A DNA stretch of 26,442 nucleotides, taken from positions 1 through 26,442 of the IMG/VR virus record IMGVR_UViG_3300025131_000355. The stretch is one strand, 5' to 3'. Positions 20,712-26,442 of this stretch are shown here, piece after piece. This DNA comes from a virus. Every line of letters starts with the position of its first letter. Within the stretch, counting starts at the first letter, position 1. Both the position numbers and the translations under genes were made by a program. The notes beneath the pieces are model-generated. The model was not told where the DNA came from, searched no databases, and saw only the letters and a program-made list of their open reading frames with translations.

Positions 20712-20960
20712 ATGAGCATGAAGAACAGAATCTTAGAAGAACTAAGCCAAGCAGATAAATCTGAGGCTAAGAAATACGTTATTGACTCAAAAGATTTGGA
20801 AGCAAAGATTGGTAAGATAGTTCAACAGAAATTAATGAATAATCGAGAGTTGGAAAACCAATCGGTTGAAATCAGTAAGAACGTTCTGACGCAATTGTTT
20901 AAAGCCCTTTGGGTTAAGAGAAACTTCTGGAAATCAGGGTTGAGTAACAAAGCTACGTAA
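20712..20960 (+). CDS. Hypothetical small helical protein (82 aa)
   Basis: The sequence begins MSMKNRILEELSQADKSEAK and is charged and helical throughout, ending FKALWVKRNFWKSGLSNKAT. The start at 20712 is preferred because the upstream in-frame extension lies inside the terminator hairpin; ATG at 20718 would give the protein two residues fewer. It overlaps the next gene by one base. No family is recognised. Confidence 0.65.
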   Translation: MSMKNRILEELSQADKSEAKKYVIDSKDLEAKIGKIVQQKLMNNRELENQSVEISKNVLTQLFKALWVKRNFWKSGLSNKAT

Positions 20961-22513
20961 TGAAGAAGAAAATTAGAATCACCGAAGCGCAAGCTGAAAT
21001 ATTGGCTAACCTACCCCAAAAAAGGAAGCTTGTCATTACGACCAAACAATTGAATAAGATTAGAGAAAGTCTTGGTGACAATATATCTAAGAACTTCAAA
21101 AAGGAATTCGCTGGTCACAAACCAAAGATTCAATTTGAAGGTGCGATAAATGAAGGCGGTCCTACAATTGAACTATTAGAACTAATTCGAGGTGTTGTAG
21201 ATTTCATCTTAGCAGAATTAAATAACGATACCAGTCATGGGCTATCACCAATCTTTCAACAAATGGGTGTAACCAGAGGTGAACTATTCACGTTGTTAAC
21301 GGACATGGGACTTCTTGGGGTCACATTCTATCAGTTGGCATACAACGAGAAGATTAAGGCTATTAGAAACGGTATTAAGGACATTGCGAAGGCTTTAATG
21401 GGTAAATCTGAAACCATGAAGTTGGGTGAGGCTGAGAAACCACAAGGTATCACACCACAACGCCTACTTCAACATCTAGATTTACCTAACACAAGGGCTG
21501 AAGTAGATTGGGATAATAGAAGCGAACTACAGATACCAAGTTTAACTGATGGTGACGCTAACTCTATTATAATGGATAAAGAATTCTTCACTGGAAGACA
21601 ATTCGAAACCAGAATTGGTAAGAAGGTTGTAGAGGATGGTTACATCAAGGACTTCGCTAAGAAATTCGGTGAGATGCCGGTATTCGCGATTAACGGAAAT
21701 AGAATTGAGGTTTTGAATCCAGTATTCAAAGAGTGGCAACAACAATATACACAAGCTAAGGCTAATACACTTAAGCAATGGGGTACAACTGAAACAACTG
21801 GTGCGGCATCTTCTGGTGCGTTCACTGGTGGAATGGCATTAGGTACATCTAAAGACCACAACCCAGATTTAGACCCAAGCCAACAATTAGCCAATACAGG
21901 TCAAGATGATATGTTGACTGACGCTGAAAACCCAATGCAGGGTTTAATCGGATTACCAATAGGTACCGAACATGACCTATTCCAAGTATCAAGTATTGAT
22001 GATAAGGTAATGGGTAAGGGTGGTACAGTAGATTACAAGGTTAATTTGAGTCAAGATAATCAGGGTGAAGGTCTGGTTCCAGCAGAGAGTCATCTTATAT
22101 TCAAGATAGACTTGGCAAACGGTAAGGCTCACGTACTATTCAATCACGATTTTGAAGCTATGTACGATGCAGAGAAGATTATACCAATAGTATATCACGA
22201 CAACCTTAATAAGATTGGTAATGAATTATACAAGCAATCTAAATTGAACACAGAATCTACAACCTCTGGTGGGATGTCGGCTGCTGGTGGTTCTATGGAG
22301 TTTGATGCTAACGCCATTGACGATGGTTATATTGGTAAGAATCTTGGTGATGGTATGGTTCAAAATGTTAACGTTAATGAAGAGAGTATACATGGTACGG
22401 TTAAAATAGATGACTGCACCAAACTCAATAATAATAAAGTGGCTCAGAATGGTGGGTGCGGCACAGGTGATGATGGAGTAGTATCTGCAACACCGATTAA
22501 AAAGAGTGCTTAA
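20960..22513 (+). CDS. Hypothetical protein, possibly virion-associated (517 aa)
   Basis: The N-terminus MKKKIRITEAQAEILANL is followed by a helical region with a hydrophobic stretch (about 95-130, GVVDFILAEL, LTDMGLLGVTFYQLAY). The middle is mixed, and residues ~275-330 are Gly/Ala/Ser/Asp-rich and probably flexible. The C-terminal part has a Cys pair (DDCTKL, NGGCGTG). No family is recognised. It lies in a run of similarly uncharacterised genes between the terminator at 20686 and the endolysin, which suggests a virion or maturation role, by position only. Confidence 0.7.
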   Translation: MKKKIRITEAQAEILANLPQKRKLVITTKQLNKIRESLGDNISKNFKKEFAGHKPKIQFEGAINEGGPTIELLELIRGVVDFILAELNNDTSHGLSPIFQQMGVTRGELFTLLTDMGLLGVTFYQLAYNEKIKAIRNGIKDIAKALMGKSETMKLGEAEKPQGITPQRLLQHLDLPNTRAEVDWDNRSELQIPSLTDGDANSIIMDKEFFTGRQFETRIGKKVVEDGYIKDFAKKFGEMPVFAINGNRIEVLNPVFKEWQQQYTQAKANTLKQWGTTETTGAASSGAFTGGMALGTSKDHNPDLDPSQQLANTGQDDMLTDAENPMQGLIGLPIGTEHDLFQVSSIDDKVMGKGGTVDYKVNLSQDNQGEGLVPAESHLIFKIDLANGKAHVLFNHDFEAMYDAEKIIPIVYHDNLNKIGNELYKQSKLNTESTTSGGMSAAGGSMEFDANAIDDGYIGKNLGDGMVQNVNVNEESIHGTVKIDDCTKLNNNKVAQNGGCGTGDDGVVSATPIKKSA

Positions 22514-22536
22514 CCTAACTTTAATGAATACACAGA

Positions 22537-22544
22537 TATTTATA
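22537..22544 (+). promoter_or_regulatory. TATTTATA promoter box
   Basis: GATATTTATAGTA lies 15 bases upstream of the ATG at 22560, between two genes separated by 46 bases. A purine-rich AGGATAA precedes the start. Confidence 0.5.
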
Positions 22545-22559
22545 GTAAAACTAGGATAA

Positions 22560-23801
22560 ATGGATAGAGACGTCATAAAAAATAGACTACAATTGGAAGC
22601 TACTGCTCCTGGTATCACTCAAACCGAAAAGGTTTTGAAGGATGACAAGAAGGTGAATGACAAGTACTACAAAGAAGTAGAAAAGAAAATGGGTGAATAC
22701 GAAAAGGCTACTACACAAAGTGGTAAAGAGTCTATTGAACCAGTTATGGACAATTACACCGATGATGCTGAAAAGACGTATCACGATGACATGGAAATAA
22801 TGAATGGTCAAGAGATGCTTTCATACGATAGCACTCCATCTGAGGAATTCACTAAACGAGCTAAGATGTCATTAGAAGGTGATGCGTTAATGGGTAATAG
22901 TGCTGAATATGCAAACGTTGTCGAGAAGGGGCAAGGTGGTGACCCAGACTATGGTAAAACATTAGTAGCTAGAATTAAAGACTCAAAAGCTAAGAGAGAT
23001 GCTGCAACTCCAGCACTTGACCAATTCGGTGACGATATTGAGGAAAAGAATGTTGGCGTAGCTTGCAGTAAGGGTGCAATAAAACCAGCAGCAGTTAACA
23101 AGAAAGTGGCTGTTGAATCAAAACAAGAAAACAAAAAGGTAATCATGGAAAATACTAAGAAAATTAAGAGATTAAAATTCAAGAACGAAATTGGTGGCGT
23201 TGAAAACGCTAAGACCATCATACCAGAAAGTTACAAAGTTGACAAGAAGGTATTTGAAGTAACTGACGGTAACGAAAACTATCGATTCCGATGGGAAGGT
23301 GATGCTGCTGGTGCTGCTGTAACTCTTAGAGCTTCTGACAAAGAAGTTGTAAGTGAAGACATGGCACACATCAAACACCTTATGGGCTTCAAACCTGACC
23401 TAGGACGACTTAACCCAACTGAAAGGTTGAATGAAAGTACTGAGTTCACGAAACTATTCCATAAAGTTATATCAGAATCAGTAGTAGCTGAAGGTGAAAT
23501 CGCTGAAACTTTGGATGCAGATGATTGCCCATGTGAGATTGAGAAACAAGCCGCACAAAAAATACCTAAACGAGTTAAGGTTACTGAAGGTGAAAAAAGA
23601 AAAGTCTTAACTGAAATCTCTGACGAGAAGAAAAAAGAACACGCACGTGACCAGCATCACCACAGTGACTACCCTGAAGGGGTCGTACCAGACTGTTGTC
23701 CTGGTGCTTCTTTTGTTGATGGGGATAGGTGCTCCAAATGTAAAGAACATGCTTCCCCAGCTAAATTAGCTGAAAGAGAGGGTTCGAGTAAACAGGGTTA
23801 A
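22560..23801 (+). CDS. Hypothetical protein with C-terminal Cys/His cluster (413 aa)
   Basis: The first ~190 residues are acidic, helical and low in hydrophobics, with a Lys-rich stretch near 180-205. Residues ~215-265 look like a small beta domain (KKVFEVTDGNENYRFRWEGD). The C-terminus carries a dense metal-binding-like region: DDCPCEIE, RDQHHHSDYPEG, PDCCPGASF and DRCSKCKEHA, with seven or more Cys and five His. A repeated short pattern, LNES or SESV, appears near 290-310. No known family is recognised. The cluster may bind zinc or stabilise a virion protein. Confidence 0.7.
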   Translation: MDRDVIKNRLQLEATAPGITQTEKVLKDDKKVNDKYYKEVEKKMGEYEKATTQSGKESIEPVMDNYTDDAEKTYHDDMEIMNGQEMLSYDSTPSEEFTKRAKMSLEGDALMGNSAEYANVVEKGQGGDPDYGKTLVARIKDSKAKRDAATPALDQFGDDIEEKNVGVACSKGAIKPAAVNKKVAVESKQENKKVIMENTKKIKRLKFKNEIGGVENAKTIIPESYKVDKKVFEVTDGNENYRFRWEGDAAGAAVTLRASDKEVVSEDMAHIKHLMGFKPDLGRLNPTERLNESTEFTKLFHKVISESVVAEGEIAETLDADDCPCEIEKQAAQKIPKRVKVTEGEKRKVLTEISDEKKKEHARDQHHHSDYPEGVVPDCCPGASFVDGDRCSKCKEHASPAKLAEREGSSKQG

Positions 23802-23805
23802 ACTA

Positions 23806-24267
23806 ATGGAAAAAGGAAATAGAGTAAGAAGGGTTGAAGCAGCTAATAAGTTAGCCGAACAACGTTACCTTAATAGGAACGCAATCGTTGAGAATGAATT
23901 TAGTCATAACGGTATGGCACCCTTCATGAACGTACATAAGGATGGTACATTCAGTGATGCTGATAAGGAGCCAGTCTCAGACAACGAAGCGGTTAATGAA
24001 ACCGAAGTATCCTTAAATGAGGGTGTGGTAAACGAGGTTGATATGGATTTAATCAACGCTGCTGGTGATTGGATTACTGGTGGTGGTATTGTAAATGTCG
24101 GTGGTGAATCAGTTCCAAGGAACCTAGCCACATTAGCTATGAGTATTATGCCAGCCGCATCCGTAGCAGGTTTCGTAGCGACATTCTGGAGTGAAATTAA
24201 AGCAAAAGTAGGGAAAGGTGATATTGAAGAACTTTCTCCAGCGCAAAAAGATGCTGAAAAAGAGTAG
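23806..24267 (+). CDS. Small protein with conserved hydrophobic module (153 aa)
   Basis: The N-terminus contains NKLAEQRYLNRN, and the C-terminal half has ITGGGIVNVGGESVPRNLA followed by a hydrophobic helix and FVATFWSEIKAKVGKG. Both elements recur in the next large protein (24349-25584): VNLLAEQRYLESK and KGGGMSNVGGETIPTNLA with FVANFWSEIKAKLGFG. The two are paralogs or share an exchanged module. The hydrophobic stretch (about residues 108-130) could insert in a membrane. Function is unknown. Confidence 0.72.
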   Translation: MEKGNRVRRVEAANKLAEQRYLNRNAIVENEFSHNGMAPFMNVHKDGTFSDADKEPVSDNEAVNETEVSLNEGVVNEVDMDLINAAGDWITGGGIVNVGGESVPRNLATLAMSIMPAASVAGFVATFWSEIKAKVGKGDIEELSPAQKDAEKE

Positions 24268-24346
24268 ACCACCAAGACAACAACATAATGGGCGCCCATC
24301 TAAACCAAAAGAAGATAGGACTAATTCAAGTAAAGATAGAAGATAA
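24251..24346 (+). CDS. Possible small basic protein (31 aa)
   Basis: ATG overlaps the end of the previous gene and the frame encodes MLKKSRPPRQQHNGRPSKPK and ends DRTNSSKDRR, two bases before the next start. It is strongly basic. The ending SSKDRR resembles the ending NASKDR of the following 411-aa protein. It could be a micro-gene or non-coding spacer. Confidence 0.3.
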   Translation: MLKKSRPPRQQHNGRPSKPKEDRTNSSKDRR

Positions 24347-24348
24347 TC

Positions 24349-25584
24349 ATGAGAAGGCGAGACAAATCAAAGAACATCGAAAAAGTTAATTTATTAGCTG
24401 AACAACGTTACCTTGAATCAAAGACCGATACTTTGGGTAATCCTTACGTATCGAATGGTGAAATGCAAGCAGCACAAGAAATGCTTAGAAGAACCCAAGT
24501 TCAATTGGCTGAAAGAGCTGAAGCAGGTGTTATCACAGAAGATTTGGAGAGCCAAGAAGTTTCTTTGAAGTTAGACAACGGTGGTGTATTCACAGGTGAA
24601 CCTAGGTTAAGACCAGAACAATTAAGTCTACAGATAGGGAGAAATGGTCATTTCTCTTTTTGGGAAGGTGAATTCTCAAGTGGTGGTGTAAAGATTGTTG
24701 GTGGGGTTGACCCTCAATCAGAAGAATGGTTAAGGCAAGCCACTAAAGTGTATAGTGTTGCCGAAAGAAAATCTTACCCAGAAAAATTTGCTGAAAGAGG
24801 GGGTTCCCGAAAAATCCTTATCAAAAGTAAGGATGATTGGACACGAGAAATGACCAATCTTAAAAGTAAGGGGTACATGTATAAATCACAACATGATATA
24901 AACCCAGAAAGAGATTTTGTCTCTATGCATAACTATGCCAAATATCCATATGAAGTTATCGTTGATGATAGCGCTAAGACAATACATTTTGGTGAACACT
25001 CAATCAGTGAAGGGAAAACACCATTTGAAAGAATAGGTAGTAGGGATAGTATTGCGGTTAAGGAGAGTACATTAACAGAAGGTGGAATCGACCCAAGCGT
25101 TGTTATCAATATAATCGACCTTGCAGGTGAATGGGTTAAAGGTGGTGGTATGTCAAACGTTGGTGGTGAAACAATACCAACTAACTTAGCCAGTCTTATT
25201 ATGGGACTAATGCCAATGGCTGCTGCCACAGCATTCGTTGCTAATTTCTGGTCAGAGATAAAAGCAAAATTAGGTTTTGGTAATGAGGTGGGTAAACCTG
25301 TTAAGGAAGCAATAAGCGAATACCCAAACGCTGATAAGATAATGGAGAAAGTAATTGACGACATTTACCAAACGGTTAAATCTACTGGTAGTCGACATGT
25401 TGAAATATCTGACCAGACATGGCAAATGGTAGAAATACTTCACGGTCTTGGTGATGGTGCAATATCAGAGGTTGGTGCAGGTTACAACGGTACAAACCCA
25501 TTTATGGAAGGTGATGCACCACAGAAAAACTATAATTCTTCTGGAATACCTAGAGTAGATGGCAATGCGAGTAAAGATAGGTGA
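24349..25584 (+). CDS. Protein with hydrophobic module, paralog of the preceding small protein (411 aa)
   Basis: The N-terminus (residues ~10-25, EKVNLLAEQRYLESK) and a segment at about 255-310 (LAGEWVKGGG, SNVGGETIPTNLA, hydrophobic helix, FWSEIKAKLGFG) match the 153-aa protein upstream. Between them lies an extra ~200 residues, including a beta-rich stretch (RNGHFSFWEGEFSSGGVKIVG) and a basic helical stretch (DDWTREMTNLKSKGYMYKSQ). The C-terminus is acidic then Gly/Asn-rich. No known family is recognised. The last 26 bases overlap the endolysin gene. Confidence 0.72.
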   Translation: MRRRDKSKNIEKVNLLAEQRYLESKTDTLGNPYVSNGEMQAAQEMLRRTQVQLAERAEAGVITEDLESQEVSLKLDNGGVFTGEPRLRPEQLSLQIGRNGHFSFWEGEFSSGGVKIVGGVDPQSEEWLRQATKVYSVAERKSYPEKFAERGGSRKILIKSKDDWTREMTNLKSKGYMYKSQHDINPERDFVSMHNYAKYPYEVIVDDSAKTIHFGEHSISEGKTPFERIGSRDSIAVKESTLTEGGIDPSVVINIIDLAGEWVKGGGMSNVGGETIPTNLASLIMGLMPMAAATAFVANFWSEIKAKLGFGNEVGKPVKEAISEYPNADKIMEKVIDDIYQTVKSTGSRHVEISDQTWQMVEILHGLGDGAISEVGAGYNGTNPFMEGDAPQKNYNSSGIPRVDGNASKDR

Positions 25585-26442
25585 TAAAGGTGCTTCTGTA
25601 AAAGAAATTCAACGACTATTAGGAATAACTGCCGATGGGGATTTCGGTAAGGGAACCAAACGTGCAGTAAGAAACTTCCAAGCCAGTAGAGGTTTGGTTG
25701 TCGATGGTATTGTTGGTAACAACACTTACGCACAGCTAATAGCATTCACAAGTGACATTTCAGATGGTACCTTCATAGATAATGATGGTAAACTTGACGA
25801 TAGAGGGTCATATAAGACTCGTGAGGGGCTTACTATCCATAAACGGTACTTGGATACCGATGAATACGTTACAGACGCAGGGACGACCACAAAAGACACA
25901 TTGTTTATACATCACACCGCAGGTCGTTCAAACCCATTCAAAACAGCCAAGAACTGGAATCTTGATACCAGAGGTCGTATCGCCACACAATATTGCATTG
26001 GTGGTGAGTCAATCAAAGGGGATAAGGATAATGATGGTGTGGTTGTTGAATGTTTTCCAGACGAATATTATGCTTGGCACCTAGGAAAAGTAGGTAGCCA
26101 TCACATGCACACTCACTCAGTCGGGATTGAACTGAATAATTGGGGCTATTTATATAAAGATGGTGACGATTATTACAATTACGTTGATATTAAAGTTCCT
26201 AAAGAACAAGTATGTGGGTTGAAAAGAAAATTCAACGGACATTACTACTATCACAAATACACAGACGCACAATTACAATCACTTAAACTACTCATCTACG
26301 AGATAGTAAGAAAGCACCCAGCAATTAACATTAATTTGGGGTTACCTCATATGTTAATGAACATGGGTGAATTCGAAGCATTTGGCTTTCAACAAGCCGC
26401 ATATGATGGTGAGATTAAAGGTATCTTAACCCATACAAACGT
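25559..26442 (+). CDS. Endolysin: PG-binding domain plus N-acetylmuramoyl-L-alanine amidase (partial)
   Basis: The frame stays open from ATG at 25559 to the window end (294 codons). Residues ~3-62 are a PG_binding_1 domain (VKIGDKGASVKEIQRLLG, DGDFGKGTKRAVRNFQ, VDGIVGNNTYAQL). From about residue 113 an Amidase_2 domain follows with the full active site: FIHHTAG (His118, His119), YYAWHLGK (His174) and SVGIELNNWG (Glu191). The last zinc ligands would be expected near or beyond the window end. The protein should cut the glycan-peptide bond of peptidoglycan, either at lysis or as a tail-associated enzyme. It overlaps the preceding gene by 26 bases; ATG at 25565 is an alternative start. No signal peptide is seen. 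Confidence 0.9.
   Translation, partial: MAMRVKIGDKGASVKEIQRLLGITADGDFGKGTKRAVRNFQASRGLVVDGIVGNNTYAQLIAFTSDISDGTFIDNDGKLDDRGSYKTREGLTIHKRYLDTDEYVTDAGTTTKDTLFIHHTAGRSNPFKTAKNWNLDTRGRIATQYCIGGESIKGDKDNDGVVVECFPDEYYAWHLGKVGSHHMHTHSVGIELNNWGYLYKDGDDYYNYVDIKVPKEQVCGLKRKFNGHYYYHKYTDAQLQSLKLLIYEIVRKHPAININLGLPHMLMNMGEFEAFGFQQAAYDGEIKGILTHTN

Noticed and set aside
25782-26084. Plus-strand frame of 100 codons near the window end
   Set aside because: It is in a different frame from the endolysin, which has a full PG-binding and amidase signature across the same bases.
26147-26154. TATTTATA octamer inside the endolysin gene
   Set aside because: It encodes GYLYK in frame, in the middle of the amidase domain, with no following gene in the window.
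1-26442. tRNA genes
   Set aside because: I looked for cloverleaf-like spacing with TTCGA-type loops in the few intergenic gaps and saw none. Almost all sequence is protein-coding; a dedicated tRNA search would settle it.

Overview
The window is part of the genome of a large, T4-related tailed phage, most likely infecting a member of the Bacteroidota. It is AT-rich and densely packed, with many 4-base start/stop overlaps and few recognisable Shine-Dalgarno sites. It encodes a sigma factor that closely resembles the Bacteroidota housekeeping RpoD. Three replication or recombination genes are preceded by TATATTTG/TATATTCG boxes of the Bacteroidota -7 type (TAnnTTTG).

Layout. 1-4216: the end of one gene, then two paralogous tail-fibre or baseplate-like structural genes with an HNH homing endonuclease gene between them. 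4217-7616: a RuvC-like resolvase flanked on both sides by GIY-YIG homing endonucleases, then a DnaG-type primase. 7648-8484: a tiny reading frame and two minus-strand genes, one GNAT-like. 8503-11925: a truncated HNH gene, IS605-type end hairpins, a PD-(D/E)XK exonuclease, a tnpB-only IS200/IS605-type element and a LAGLIDADG endonuclease. 11996-16521: the gp47/gp46 (SbcD/SbcC) pair, with gp47 broken in two by another nuclease gene. 16577-17416: the sigma factor. 17493-20648: a membrane protein, a degenerate amidase, and an overlapping membrane/secreted pair resembling spanins, closed by a strong terminator. 20712-26442: uncharacterised, probably virion-related proteins, two of them sharing a hydrophobic module, and a PG-binding/amidase endolysin that runs off the end.

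The most striking feature is the density of nuclease-driven mobile genes: HNH (one whole, one broken), GIY-YIG (two), LAGLIDADG, PD-(D/E)XK and RNA-guided TnpB, all between positions 2257 and 13625. At three insertion points the host gene end next to the endonuclease exists twice, once as original-looking sequence and once as a copy with nearly the same protein but many synonymous codon changes. RuvC has been treated this way at both ends, at codons for its first and last catalytic aspartates. At a fourth site gp47 has become a gene in pieces.

Regulation looks two-tiered. TATATT(T/C)G boxes precede primase, exonuclease and gp47. A distinct TATTTATA box precedes the sigma gene itself, structural and late-looking genes, and most of the homing endonucleases. 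Several boxes lie so close to the start codon that leaderless transcripts are predicted.
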